Assembly: GCA_022653075.1 (NCBI GenBank) | Contig: JALCSB010000017.1 | Span: 1 to 39,258, forward strand | Source of the DNA: Intestinimonas sp. | GTDB lineage: Bacteria > Bacillota > Clostridia > Oscillospirales > Oscillospiraceae | DNA: 39,258 nt | Direction: 5' to 3' | Part shown: positions 6,669 through 15,780 of the stretch, in pieces | Numbering within the stretch: position 1 is the first letter of the stretch | Layout: every line of letters starts with the position of its first letter | Notes under the pieces: generated by a model | What the model saw: only the letters and a program-made list of their open reading frames with translations | Databases searched by the model: none | What the model was told of the DNA's origin: nothing | Program-made: the position numbers and the translations under genes

Positions 6669-8534
6669 CTACATTCTGCGCCATGGGCGCAGCAGCCGCG
6701 CGGATACGGGCGGCAGGGGTATGTTCAGATCCCCGTCCTCCGGTACGGTAAAGACCACGCCGGTCATCAGGTCCTCCACAGCCGAAAAGCCGGTTAGGCA
6801 CAGCGTTTCCATGCTGCCCCCTGCGTTGGCGGCGGCAAGGATGCTCTCTCCGCCCCAAATGCGGGAAAAAGCCAGCACCGGCCCCTCTGCCCGGAGGTAG
6901 TGGAGCCCGCCCCGCCGCAGCGGCATCAGTGTGCCCCGGAGGTTTCCCAGCCGGGAAAACCAGGCCGTCAGGTCTTTGTCCTCCCGGCCCCAGGGGAAGG
7001 TACGGCGATTAAAAGGGTCCTCAAAACCCTCCAGACCGGCCTCGTCCCCGTAATATACGGTGGGTGAACCGGGAAAGGAGAACAGAATGACTGCGGCCAC
7101 CTTAAGCCGTGCAATGCCTCTGGCCCTCTCCTCTTCCGTCATATGATAATTGGCCCGCCAGGCCTTGGGCATACCGGCGCAATTGGAGCCGATCCCCAAC
7201 AGGGTGAGAATGCGGGGCGTGTCATGGGTACCCAGGATGTTCATGGAAGAATAGAAGGCGCTTTTGGGATAGTGCTCCCGCAGAACTTCCATTGTATCCC
7301 GGAAGTCCCCGGCGTCTCCGCCCAGCAGCCACGCCAGCAGGGCGGTGCGGAAGGGATAATTCATCAGCCCGTCGCAGTGTCCGCCCAGCAGGTGCCGGCG
7401 TCGGACGCCGTAAGCCACCTTAGTGGTGCCATCTTCCCACACCTCGCCGATTACAACGCTCTCCGGCTTCTCCGCCCGGGCGGCGGCGTGAATTCCGGCT
7501 ACAAAGCGGTCGGGCAGTTCATCGGCCACGTCCAGCCGCCAGCCGTCCGCACCCGCCCGCAGCCACCGGCGGACGATACTGTCCGCCCCGCCGAAGATAT
7601 AATCCTGATAACCCGACGCGGACTCGTTGACGGCCGGCAGGGAGTAAATACCCCACCAGCTGTCATACCGGTCGGGCCAGCGGGAAAAGGTAAACCAATC
7701 ATAATAAGGGGAGTTTCGACTCTGATGTGCCCCTACGTCGGGATAGCTGCCGTCGCCGTTAAAATAGCGGCTGATGAAGCCGGTGTGATTGAACACGCCG
7801 TCCAGCACCACCCGCATACCCAGCCGGTGGGCGGCGGTGCAAAATGCGGAAAATTCCTCGTTTGTGCCGAACATAGGGTCCAATTTTTCATAATTTCCGG
7901 TACCATAGCGGTGGTTTTCCGCCGCCTCGAACACCGGGCAGAAATAGATGGTTTCGGTGCCAAGGGACCGGATATAGGGCAGCTTTTCCAGCACACCAGC
8001 CAGATTTCCTCCGAAAAAATCCCGATTGCGAACCTCTCCATGGACATCGGGGCGGTATTCCGGCGCCTCATCCCAGCCCGAATGAACGGTGCGTTCCCCC
8101 ACCAGACCGGTTGGATCGGGCACGGAGGTGCGGCGGAAGCGGTCGGGAAAGATCTGATAGGTCATACCCGCGCCGAACCAGCCCGGTATGGGCTTGGTCC
8201 CATCATAGACGGTAAGCTGATACTCCCCCAGTGTTTGAAAGCGTCCGTCCAAACCGGTAAGCTGGAAGGAGTACCACACCAGTCCCACGTAGTCCCCAGT
8301 GTCCAGTGACCCGGAAAACAGATCCCGGCTGCCGTCGGTGTCCCACCAGAGAAGAGGGACCCGGACGGTACGGTTTTCCTCGAACTCGAACCGGGCAATG
8401 AGTATGCCGTGGGAGAACCCAGCCGCCCGGGGCGGGCGCAGGGTAAACTGTACCTGCGTGCCGGAGGGAACCGCGCCGTATGGAGTTTTATACCGGGCGT
8501 CCCCCGGAGAGAATAGGGCTTTGTCGGCCTGCAC
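6669..8534 (-). CDS. Glycoside hydrolase family 13 (cyclomaltodextrinase/neopullulanase-like)
   Basis: A 621-residue alpha-glucan-active enzyme with no signal peptide, hence cytosolic. An N-terminal beta-sandwich of about 120 residues of the CBM34 kind precedes the catalytic barrel. GH13 motifs are complete: region I DGVFNH (245-250), region II GWRLDVADE with nucleophile D335, region III IGEVWED with acid/base E364, and region IV LGTHDTPR with D438. A beta-sandwich domain closes the protein. It probably cleaves imported maltodextrins, cyclodextrins or pullulan fragments. The start is GTG (8534-8532) with GGAGGGAG 8 nt upstream. Its place between PBP2 and the DnaD-like gene is unexpected for a sugar enzyme. 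Confidence 0.9.
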   Translation of the reverse strand: MQADKALFSPGDARYKTPYGAVPSGTQVQFTLRPPRAAGFSHGILIARFEFEENRTVRVPLLWWDTDGSRDLFSGSLDTGDYVGLVWYSFQLTGLDGRFQTLGEYQLTVYDGTKPIPGWFGAGMTYQIFPDRFRRTSVPDPTGLVGERTVHSGWDEAPEYRPDVHGEVRNRDFFGGNLAGVLEKLPYIRSLGTETIYFCPVFEAAENHRYGTGNYEKLDPMFGTNEEFSAFCTAAHRLGMRVVLDGVFNHTGFISRYFNGDGSYPDVGAHQSRNSPYYDWFTFSRWPDRYDSWWGIYSLPAVNESASGYQDYIFGGADSIVRRWLRAGADGWRLDVADELPDRFVAGIHAAARAEKPESVVIGEVWEDGTTKVAYGVRRRHLLGGHCDGLMNYPFRTALLAWLLGGDAGDFRDTMEVLREHYPKSAFYSSMNILGTHDTPRILTLLGIGSNCAGMPKAWRANYHMTEEERARGIARLKVAAVILFSFPGSPTVYYGDEAGLEGFEDPFNRRTFPWGREDKDLTAWFSRLGNLRGTLMPLRRGGLHYLRAEGPVLAFSRIWGGESILAAANAGGSMETLCLTGFSAVEDLMTGVVFTVPEDGDLNIPLPPVSARLLRPWRRM

Positions 8535-8571
8535 GAGTGAATCTCCCTCCTAATAGCACCAGTGAGAGCGG

Positions 8572-10695
8572 TCAGGGATTGGGCGTACTGTCCGGCACCG
8601 CCTGATCTGCCGCATCGCCGGGGTTAAAATAGTAGTTCATGATATTGCTGGCGATTCCGGCCAGTTCGGCACCGGCGCCGCCTTTTTCCACCACAATGGC
8701 GATAGCGATCTGCGGGTCGTCATAGGGGGCGAAGCAGACGTACACGGCATTGGACTCGCTGGCGCTGCTGACCTGAGCGGACCCGGTCTTGGCGCACACG
8801 CGGATCCCCCTGTTCTCCAGATCCTTATAGTAGCCAGAGCTTTCCGCTGCGGCCAGCATGCCCTTCTTGACCGCCTCCAGGTTTTCCGGGGTGATATTAA
8901 TATTATCCAGAACGGTGTCCGGATAGGTGTAGAGCACTTGGGAATTGTCACTGGATTTGACCTCCTTGAGCAGGTGGGCTGCCCGATGTGTGCCGCCGTT
9001 TGCCAATGTGGCCACATAATTGGCCAGCTGCAAGGGGGTGAACTGGTTATTCTCCTGCCCGATGGCGGCGTACATGACATTTCCCTCATGCCAGGTCTGG
9101 CCCAGAGACTCCGTATACTCCGGACCGGCCACATGACCCGTGTACTCCGGAATTTCAATGCCGGTGGGCTTGCCCAAACCAAACTTGCCGGCGTATTCAT
9201 CCAAAAGCTGAATGGTCAGCCGGCGGCCGGTGTCATAGAAGAACACGTTACAGGAGACCTCAATAGCCTGTGAAACGTTGATTCTGCCGTGTGTTCTGTG
9301 GTACTGGCGGTAGATCCAGCACATGGGTTGGTCGGCGGGGTCGGGATAATACATGTAGCGGCCGGTGTCTTCAATGATGGTTGTGGGCGTAATGATGCCC
9401 TCCTGCAAAGCGCCTATGGCGGTGACCATCTTAAAAGTGGAGCCGGGGGCATAAAGTCCAAAGGTGGCCCGGTTATACAGCGGGTTGAGGGGGTTATTCA
9501 CCGCCGCGGTGTAGATTGCGGAGTCACTGTACAGGGTGGTGGGGTCAAAGGTAGGATAGGATGCCATGGCCAGCACGCCCCCATCCTTTACATTAATGAC
9601 CACTGCGGCGGCACCACGGGTCTGTGTGGATTTCAGTTTTGGAATTTGGTCGGCCATAGAATTCTCCACGATTTCCTGAAGCCCCAGGTCCAGCGTGAGT
9701 TCCACATTGTCTCCCGGCTTTGGCGTGAGAAGCTGACCGGTTTCAGGGTCGGTCAGCCAGGCTTCGTTGACCACCTTGCCGGCGGCGTTTGTCTCCACGG
9801 CACGGGTCCCCTTTTCCCCGCGCAGATAGGACTCGAAAGCCTGCTCTACGCCGTCCTTCCCAACGGAGTCGTCCATGGAGTAGCCCTTCTCTTTATAAAT
9901 GGCCCACTCGTCCGGGTTCATAAGGCTCACGCGGCCCAGCAGATGTGCGGCGTATTTCGTGGCGTATTCCCGGGTGGTGGCGGGGTCTACGGACACACCG
10001 GCCATCCCCTCCTCCTTTACCACGGAAATAAAGTCGATATCCACATCTTTGGCAAACACGTAGGGTGACCAGGTGACATCCTTCGAGCGCAGGCTCAGCT
10101 CGTAAAGAATTCCCACCAGCGCCCGCGCGTCCGCGTCAGACAGGCCGCTGTCCACACCGTAGGTTTTCCGCATCTGGGTCATCAGCCCGTTGGCGGAGAG
10201 GACAGGGGGCGTGCCGGTATAGTCGGAGGACGACATCTGTGTAATGAGCGCCGCCGCATCATCGTCTGTCCATTTCATCAGGGGCAGCAGTTTGCCCAGA
10301 TTCTTCCGGGTGGAGGCAGAGGCGGTGTCGAAGGTATAGACGAAAGGAGCAGTCTGAGAGATGGGAAGCGTATCCGTCCAGGTTACGCCCTGCTTCCGGC
10401 ACAGGAAAATCAGGCGCAGGAGAATGTCGTTTTCATGATCCCCCATCAACGACGGGTCCAGACCGACCTGATAAGTGGTGTGGTTGGTGACCAGCACCTG
10501 GCCGTTCCGGTCCAGAATCTGGCCCCGGACGGACTCCACGGTTTCCCATCCTCCTAGTTTGCGCTGGGACTGGGCCAGATAATCCGCACCGTTCACAATT
10601 TGTGTGTAATAAAGCACTCCAATATAGGCTGCCAACACGGCTGCCAGGAGCAACACAATACCGTGCATGCGGGTGCGAAACTGTTTGCCTTCCAT
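8572..10695 (-). CDS. mrdA: Penicillin-binding protein 2-type transpeptidase (elongasome)
   Basis: A 707-residue class B PBP that cross-links peptidoglycan during elongation. It has a short cytosolic tail, one membrane anchor (about 12-31), a dimerisation/pedestal domain with the conserved RGQILDRNG motif (57-65), and a transpeptidase domain with S419-T-F-K422, S481-C-N and K636-T-G. The acidic P-rich tail is divergent. The ATG has the SD AAAGGAG. It follows mreC and mreD in the usual mreC-mreD-mrdA order, so it should act with MreB, RodA and MreC; neither MreB nor RodA is in the window. Confidence 0.93.
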   Translation of the reverse strand: MEGKQFRTRMHGIVLLLAAVLAAYIGVLYYTQIVNGADYLAQSQRKLGGWETVESVRGQILDRNGQVLVTNHTTYQVGLDPSLMGDHENDILLRLIFLCRKQGVTWTDTLPISQTAPFVYTFDTASASTRKNLGKLLPLMKWTDDDAAALITQMSSSDYTGTPPVLSANGLMTQMRKTYGVDSGLSDADARALVGILYELSLRSKDVTWSPYVFAKDVDIDFISVVKEEGMAGVSVDPATTREYATKYAAHLLGRVSLMNPDEWAIYKEKGYSMDDSVGKDGVEQAFESYLRGEKGTRAVETNAAGKVVNEAWLTDPETGQLLTPKPGDNVELTLDLGLQEIVENSMADQIPKLKSTQTRGAAAVVINVKDGGVLAMASYPTFDPTTLYSDSAIYTAAVNNPLNPLYNRATFGLYAPGSTFKMVTAIGALQEGIITPTTIIEDTGRYMYYPDPADQPMCWIYRQYHRTHGRINVSQAIEVSCNVFFYDTGRRLTIQLLDEYAGKFGLGKPTGIEIPEYTGHVAGPEYTESLGQTWHEGNVMYAAIGQENNQFTPLQLANYVATLANGGTHRAAHLLKEVKSSDNSQVLYTYPDTVLDNINITPENLEAVKKGMLAAAESSGYYKDLENRGIRVCAKTGSAQVSSASESNAVYVCFAPYDDPQIAIAIVVEKGGAGAELAGIASNIMNYYFNPGDAADQAVPDSTPNP

Positions 10696-10725
10696 TTGGG
10701 ACTCCTTTCGGGGATAAAACGGCCG

Positions 10726-11238
10726 TTAAAGCCGGAGAAATTTAGCGATCTGGCGGCGAACCCGCCGGAACCAGGAATAAATGAAAAAAACAAAGGCCAT
10801 GGACCATAAAATCTCCAGCCCGGCCAGCCGGAGCATGGCGGAAAAATCTCCGGCGCCATTTAAGAGGCGCGTCAGGATACGGGCGGCATCCAGCCCGGCC
10901 AGACCGCACATGCTGCATAGAAGGCATCCGCCAAAATTCTGACTGAGGACGTACTGGGCGGCTGCGCCCGCACCCCAGCCGATTAAACATACACCCAGCA
11001 CGATACCGCCGGACGACCCGGCATAAACAGCACTGCAAAGAAGCCCCACAGCCAGCCCGAAGCCGGCACCGGCCACAGCACCCTCCTGCACTGCCACCGC
11101 TACCGCTGCCAGCGGGAGCAACACGGGGGATACGCCCAGTAGCGGGACCCGGTTGAGGATATAAGTATCCAGCCACCAGACGGGCAGTAAGGCCAGACCG
11201 TAAATAAGCCATTTGTAAATAAAATCTCTCCGCGTCAC
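10726..11238 (-). CDS. mreD: Rod shape-determining protein MreD
   Basis: A 170-residue polytopic membrane protein with about five hydrophobic helices and a basic C-terminal tail (FRRVRRQIAKF), fitting MreD of the elongation machinery. The sequence is poorly conserved, as usual for MreD, so the call rests on size, topology and position between mreC and the PBP2 gene. The start is GTG (11238-11236) preceded by GAGGAGG at a slightly long spacing. Confidence 0.85.
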   Translation of the reverse strand: MTRRDFIYKWLIYGLALLPVWWLDTYILNRVPLLGVSPVLLPLAAVAVAVQEGAVAGAGFGLAVGLLCSAVYAGSSGGIVLGVCLIGWGAGAAAQYVLSQNFGGCLLCSMCGLAGLDAARILTRLLNGAGDFSAMLRLAGLEILWSMAFVFFIYSWFRRVRRQIAKFLRL

Positions 11239-11266
11239 AGAAAACGGTTCCTCCTCTTGTCAGGCG

Positions 11267-12109
11267 TTACTCAACGATGTTAAAGGATTTAATGACAAAC
11301 ACCTCAATGAGACTGTCCAGATCCGCGGCGGGGGTGAGCACGGCGTAGCGGGTCATGCCGGAGGGGTCGGTAAGGACAGACTCCACGCTGCCAACCACAA
11401 GCCCCGAGGGATAGACACCACCCCTCCCGGAGGTAAGAATCTGGTCCCCAGCCGCCACGTCGGCATTATCCGGCAGGTAAGTGAGTTTCAGCTTGCCCTG
11501 AGACATGAGGGAGAAATCTCCCTCCACGATGGCGGCACATTCGGTGCGGGAGACAAGGCCGCCCATGTCCAGGCTGGCGTCGGTAACCGTAATGAGGGTG
11601 GACCAGTTGACGCCCACCTCGCTGACGACACCCACCAGATTGCTGGCGGCATCAATGACGCAGTCCCCGACCGCCACGTCTTCCGCCGAACCTTTGCTGA
11701 TGGTCAGCGTGGAGGTCCAGTTGGAGGTGGAGCGGGCGGTGACCGAAGCCGCCTCAAGCTCAATGTCGCTCCGTTTCTCCCGGAGGCCTAAAAGCTGGCG
11801 CAGACGTTCGTTTTCACGGCTGGCCGCCTCGCCCTCCCGGGCGGTAGCCGCCAGGTCGGCGTTTTCTTTCCGCAGACGCTCGTTTTCTTCCTTCAGCGCA
11901 TCATACTCGAAGGCATAGTTATAGATTGCCTCCGTTTGGTGGGCCAGCCAGGACAGGCCGTCTCGTACCGGAGTGGCCACCACGTTCAGCACGTTGCTCA
12001 GCGGGTTGGCCGTCCCCCGGAGGAACACGGAGCCGACCCCGGTAAGAACGGCCAACAGCGCGGCAATAATCAGAATCAGGAGTCCGTTATTTCGCAGAAA
12101 GTCCTTCAC
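11267..12109 (-). CDS. mreC: Rod shape-determining protein MreC
   Basis: A 280-residue bitopic protein: a cytosolic stub, a membrane helix (about 10-30), a coiled coil (about 68-110, rich in E, R and L heptads), then the two-barrel extracytoplasmic domain with typical segments VIDAASNLVGVVSEVG and ILTSGRGGVYPSGLVVG. It scaffolds PBP2 and MreD outside the membrane. The start is GTG (12109-12107) with AAGGAGAA upstream. Its first 23 nt overlap the 3' end of maf, so the two are coupled. Confidence 0.93.
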   Translation of the reverse strand: MKDFLRNNGLLILIIAALLAVLTGVGSVFLRGTANPLSNVLNVVATPVRDGLSWLAHQTEAIYNYAFEYDALKEENERLRKENADLAATAREGEAASRENERLRQLLGLREKRSDIELEAASVTARSTSNWTSTLTISKGSAEDVAVGDCVIDAASNLVGVVSEVGVNWSTLITVTDASLDMGGLVSRTECAAIVEGDFSLMSQGKLKLTYLPDNADVAAGDQILTSGRGGVYPSGLVVGSVESVLTDPSGMTRYAVLTPAADLDSLIEVFVIKSFNIVE

Positions 12110-12698
12110 TTCGTTTCTCCTTACTGGTCAGAGGTTCCAGACCAAATTCCCGCAGGGCAAGACCCAGCCGGCAGACAGGCAGACCCACAACGTTAAAGTA
12201 ATCCCCCCGGATGCCCTTCACCAGCAGAGCCCCCAAACCTTGAATACCATAGCCGCCCGCTTTGTCCATCGGCTCGCCGGTGGCCACATAGGCGGAAATT
12301 TCCTCCGCCGTCAGCGCGCGGAAAGTGACGGAGGTCTCATCGCAGTCGGTCAGAACCCGACCGCCCTGCCGGAGCGTAAAGCCGGTATAAACCTGGTGCT
12401 CCCGCCCGGACAAGGCGGAGAGCATGGCGCGGGCGGCCTTTCGATTCTCAGGCTTGCCAAGAATCAAGCCGTCCAGTGCCACCACCGTATCAGCGGCCAG
12501 AATGACCGCGTCCGGTTCCGCGCCGGATGCCACCGCCGCGGCTTTCCGGGCGGAAAGGAGCTTTACCAGTTCACCGGGCGGTACGGAGCCGTCCACATGT
12601 TCGTCCACGTCGGAAGAGAGTACGGTGAAATGGGAGAAGCCCATCTGTTGCAGCAGCAGCCGCCGCCGGGGAGAGCCGGATGCCAGGATCAGACGCAT
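12087..12698 (-). CDS. maf: Maf-type nucleotide pyrophosphatase
   Basis: A 203-residue Maf/Ham1-fold nucleoside triphosphate pyrophosphatase, implicated in removing modified nucleotides and, in B. subtilis, in septum control. The N-terminal signature ASGSPRRRLLLQQMG is near exact, VILAADTVV carries the catalytic aspartate, and KAGGYGIQGLGALLV is the C-terminal family block. The tail (KEKRSEGLSAK) is read through the start of mreC. maf next to mreC is a common Firmicute arrangement. Confidence 0.94.
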   Translation of the reverse strand: MRLILASGSPRRRLLLQQMGFSHFTVLSSDVDEHVDGSVPPGELVKLLSARKAAAVASGAEPDAVILAADTVVALDGLILGKPENRKAARAMLSALSGREHQVYTGFTLRQGGRVLTDCDETSVTFRALTAEEISAYVATGEPMDKAGGYGIQGLGALLVKGIRGDYFNVVGLPVCRLGLALREFGLEPLTSKEKRSEGLSAK

Positions 12699-12731
12699 AA
12701 AAATTCACCTTTCCTGTGAAAAAATCAGGGC

Positions 12732-13181
12732 TTACCGCCCGGTAGAGCCAAATCCGCCTTCCCCTCGGCCGGTGTCGTCCAGCGTACCAGTTATCTCCAG
12801 CTCGGCCCGGACCACGGGCATGACCGCGAGTTGGGCGATCCGGTCGCCGGAACGTATGATATAAGGTTCCCCGCCGCTGTTTATAAGACCCACGCGGATC
12901 TCACCCCGGTAGTCACTGTCGATGACGCCTACGCCGTTGGAGAGCGCCACGCCGTGGCGTATGCCCAGGCCGGAACGGGCAAACACCAGTGCCACATAGT
13001 CGGTTGACGGCAGGGCGATAGCGATGCCGGTCGGAATAACCGCCCGTCCGCCCGAGGGGAGAGTCAGTGTCTCATCCAGGCAGGCATGCAGATCCATGGC
13101 CGCCGCGCCGGCGCTGGCATAAAAGGGGTACGGGATGCTGGTTCCGATTTTAGGGGATACCGCCTTAATTTTAAGTTTCAT
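12732..13181 (-). CDS. dut: dUTP diphosphatase
   Basis: A 149-residue trimeric dUTPase that hydrolyses dUTP to dUMP and pyrophosphate, keeping uracil out of DNA. All five family motifs are visible: AAAMDLHA, ARSGLGIRHG, GVIDSDYRGEI with the uracil-binding hairpin and catalytic Asp, RIAQLAVMP, and C-terminal GRGEGGFGSTG that closes over the substrate. Length is standard. The ATG at 13181 has TAAGGAG and follows the U32 gene by 9 nt. It lies 33 nt before maf, another nucleotide-sanitising enzyme. Confidence 0.95.
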   Translation of the reverse strand: MKLKIKAVSPKIGTSIPYPFYASAGAAAMDLHACLDETLTLPSGGRAVIPTGIAIALPSTDYVALVFARSGLGIRHGVALSNGVGVIDSDYRGEIRVGLINSGGEPYIIRSGDRIAQLAVMPVVRAELEITGTLDDTGRGEGGFGSTGR

Positions 13182-13190
13182 AGAAGCTCC

Positions 13191-15275
13191 TTACTCTACG
13201 CCCCGGTAGTAGAGACCGCGGGTGTAGTTTTCAGGGACGTAATCGCCCCGGCCCAGGTAACGCTCCATCACCTGAACACAGGCGGCCGCGCTCTCCGTGG
13301 TAAAGAAAAGCCGGGCCGCCCACAGGCCGGTGTTCTGCCAACCGTTCTGCTTATCCGCCAGAAAAAGGGTCTTAGCGTTTAAAATCTCATTGCGGCAGCC
13401 GGGGGCCTTCCGCACGGGAAAATGTTCCCCCAGACGGTCCACCAGGGAATTTTCCAGTTGACAGCGGCAGGACCCGGTATGGTTCTTAATGATGCAGTTT
13501 TCCGTAATCATCAGGGGCAGGCGGCCATAGGCCAGAAACTCCACATCCATGGGTTTGGACAGGTCGCGGATCTGAGCTAGCTTCAGCTCAAAGGATGCGG
13601 TGGCCGAGACAAACCCCATAGCCTGATACGCCAGAAGGCTTTCAGAATTGTACACGCCCAGGCCGTAGTCACCCCGCAGGGTAAATCCTGCCCGCTGCGC
13701 GGGGGCGATAAGGTCCAGCGTGCCGATGAGTGCGTCACGCACGCCCAGCGCACGGACGGATTCCAAATCCCGCGCCAGTTCCTTCCGCTCCCTGTCCCAG
13801 CAGATCCGGGGCAGGGTGACGCCCACTTGAATTTTCCGTTCCAGAATATTCCGCACTGCCTCCGGATGGGCGACGGCCTCCCCCAGCGGCAGATACACCA
13901 GTGCGGGAGACAGGTCCAGCAGCCGGTCGGAGAGCTGCTTTATTTCTGAGAGGGACACCGTGAGAGCCGGTATCTCCCGGCGGTTTTTCAACGGTGCACC
14001 AGGCCGATATGGATTTATCACCCGGGCTGACATCGCCGTGCGGAGTTCGGACAGGCCGTTTAGCGCCTGCCGGCGCAGAGCGTTGAGTGCAGATAAGGGC
14101 AGGGCCAGCCCTGATTCCAAATTCACCCGGACTTCCCGGCATAGATACGGGGTGCCGCCGGTCTTGCCTAATTGCTTTTTTACTTCACCGGCGGTTAACG
14201 CCCGGTTCCGGGCCGGCTCCGGCAGCGGGCCCTCCGCAACAGCCTGACGCCCGCTGCCATCTTCGGCCGTGACCCGTGCCGGTGAGCCGGCATGGAGAAC
14301 TGCGGAAAAGAGAACAGGCACCCGGGGATGCTCCCTGCCGGAGTAATCCGCGCGGGTCCGAGCGAACAGTTCCCGCGGCTCGGCGGTCTCCCCGCGCACA
14401 CCGAACATTTCCGGCCCCTTTTTCCGTTCATAGTAGCCATCGGTAAAGCCCTGGCGGGAGAAAGCAGCTTCCAGCTGTGTTTGTTCTTCAGCGGTGGGGC
14501 CACGCCCCTCCCGAATGGCACGGGCATAGATGCCGGTGACCACGGCCACATACTCCGGGCGCTTCATACGGCCTTCCAGTTTGATACAGGTTACGCCCAT
14601 CTCATCAAGGTCCCGCAGGTGACCGGCCAGCGACAGATCCTTCAGCGACAAAAGAGCGCTGTCCGCCTGCTTTCCCCAGCCATAGCGCAGGCGGCAAGGT
14701 TGAGCACACATACCCCGGTTGCCGCTGCGCCCGCCGATTACGGCGGAGAAATAGCACTGACCGCTGTAGCTCATACAAAGGGCGCCGTGGGCGAATACTT
14801 CGATCTCTATGGGCGAGCGGGTACAGATAGCGGCAATGGCCTCCCGGTCCAGCTCCCGGGAGAGCACCACCCGGGACATGCCCAATTCAGCACAGCGCAA
14901 TACACCATCCAGACTGTGGATAGTGAGCTGCGTACTACCGTGGACTGGAACCTCCGGCACCGTTTGGTGCAGCATCCGCACCACGCCCAAATCCTGTGCC
15001 AGGATCGCGTCCACACCTGTGGAAACGGCTTGAGCAGCTACCTCGGACGCTCCGGCCAATTCCCGGTCGGTGAGCAGCGTGTTTAATGTAAGATAAACTT
15101 TTACCCCCCGCAGATGGCAATAAGAAACCGCCGCCGCAAGTTCCCTCTGCGAGAAGTTTTTTGCATTACGGCGGGCGTTATAATCTCCATATCCCAGATA
15201 GATCGCATCGGCCCCCGACTGCACCGCCGCAGTGACCGACTCCGGACCGCCGGCCGGAGAGAGCAGTTCCAGCAT
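13191..15275 (-). CDS. U32 peptidase family protein (RlhA-like)
   Basis: A 694-residue protein of the U32 family with the long C-terminal DUF3656-type extension. The N-terminus (ELLSPAGGPESVTAAVQSGA) and the cysteine-bearing signature (HGALCMSYSGQCYFS, then GNRGMCAQPCRLRY) are diagnostic; the clustered cysteines may hold an Fe-S centre. E. coli RlhA of this family is needed for 23S rRNA C2501 hydroxylation, and others act in ubiquinone hydroxylation or tRNA modification, so an RNA-modifying role is more likely than proteolysis. The gene follows zapA by 21 nt, a pairing common in Firmicutes. Exact subfamily is inferred. Confidence 0.85.
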   Translation of the reverse strand: MLELLSPAGGPESVTAAVQSGADAIYLGYGDYNARRNAKNFSQRELAAAVSYCHLRGVKVYLTLNTLLTDRELAGASEVAAQAVSTGVDAILAQDLGVVRMLHQTVPEVPVHGSTQLTIHSLDGVLRCAELGMSRVVLSRELDREAIAAICTRSPIEIEVFAHGALCMSYSGQCYFSAVIGGRSGNRGMCAQPCRLRYGWGKQADSALLSLKDLSLAGHLRDLDEMGVTCIKLEGRMKRPEYVAVVTGIYARAIREGRGPTAEEQTQLEAAFSRQGFTDGYYERKKGPEMFGVRGETAEPRELFARTRADYSGREHPRVPVLFSAVLHAGSPARVTAEDGSGRQAVAEGPLPEPARNRALTAGEVKKQLGKTGGTPYLCREVRVNLESGLALPLSALNALRRQALNGLSELRTAMSARVINPYRPGAPLKNRREIPALTVSLSEIKQLSDRLLDLSPALVYLPLGEAVAHPEAVRNILERKIQVGVTLPRICWDRERKELARDLESVRALGVRDALIGTLDLIAPAQRAGFTLRGDYGLGVYNSESLLAYQAMGFVSATASFELKLAQIRDLSKPMDVEFLAYGRLPLMITENCIIKNHTGSCRCQLENSLVDRLGEHFPVRKAPGCRNEILNAKTLFLADKQNGWQNTGLWAARLFFTTESAAACVQVMERYLGRGDYVPENYTRGLYYRGVE

Positions 15276-15296
15276 AAAAATCCTCCGGACCCATTC

Positions 15297-15611
15297 TTAC
15301 TTCTTGTTTTGCAGTTTAAAAATTTCGCGTTTGGCTTCGGAAAGCTCCGTCTTTGTATGACTGGACTCCTCCAGCGCGTCTTTCAGCTGACGGCGCAGAT
15401 TTTCCGACGCTTCTGTTTCTTTAAAGTACTCGTCGGTTAGATTAACCGCAGCCAGAACGGCACCCTCCACCAGAGATACCTTGGTTCCGTTTGTGACCTC
15501 GCCAATTTTACCGTCCACATATTGGGCCACCTTCTGCATATAGGCTTCGTCCTCCGTGGCCACCAGTGTGTAATCTTGCCCCGCAATGGTAACTGTTATC
15601 TTGTGTTTCAT
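15297..15611 (-). CDS. zapA: Cell division protein ZapA
   Basis: A 104-residue ZapA: an N-terminal beta domain with the family pattern KITVTIAGQDYTLV, and a C-terminal coiled coil (about 60-104) ending in lysines. ZapA cross-links FtsZ filaments at the division ring. An earlier in-frame TTG exists, but GGGAGGT precedes the ATG at 15611 by 6 nt and the conserved domain begins there. It opens the long minus-strand run to dnaI. A TATAAT on the minus strand (15660-15655) lies about 45 nt upstream. Confidence 0.92.
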   Translation of the reverse strand: MKHKITVTIAGQDYTLVATEDEAYMQKVAQYVDGKIGEVTNGTKVSLVEGAVLAAVNLTDEYFKETEASENLRRQLKDALEESSHTKTELSEAKREIFKLQNKK

Positions 15612-15654
15612 GGTGTGACCTCCCAAGAACTGATCGTCAATCTGCTTTGCAGTT

Positions 15655-15660
15655 ATTATA
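15655..15660 (-). promoter_or_regulatory. Putative -10 element upstream of zapA
   Basis: A perfect TATAAT on the minus strand preceded by a pyrimidine-rich tract. No hexamer at 16-18 nt resembles TTGACA well, so only the -10 is claimed. It would be the main promoter for the zapA-to-dnaI run. Confidence 0.4.
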
Positions 15661-15714
15661 GCACAGAGAAAAAAGAAAAAATAGCTTGGACACAGTTTTT
15701 TTGTCCCACCCCGG

Positions 15715-15753
15715 AAAAAACCGCGCCCCCGGTCAAAGCGGCCGAAGGCGCGG
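15715..15753 (-). terminator. Rho-independent terminator after the M23 peptidase gene
   Basis: On the minus strand CCGCGCC (15753-15747) pairs with GGCGCGG (15727-15721) and is followed by six T residues (15720-15715). It separates the hydrolase gene from the zapA run. Confidence 0.85.
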
Positions 15754-15780
15754 GAAAATGAAATGCGCTGGGAGGAGAAG

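Noticed and set aside
7143-8309. 388-codon plus-strand frame over the GH13 gene
   Set aside because: Shadow frame; the minus-strand product has all GH13 motifs.
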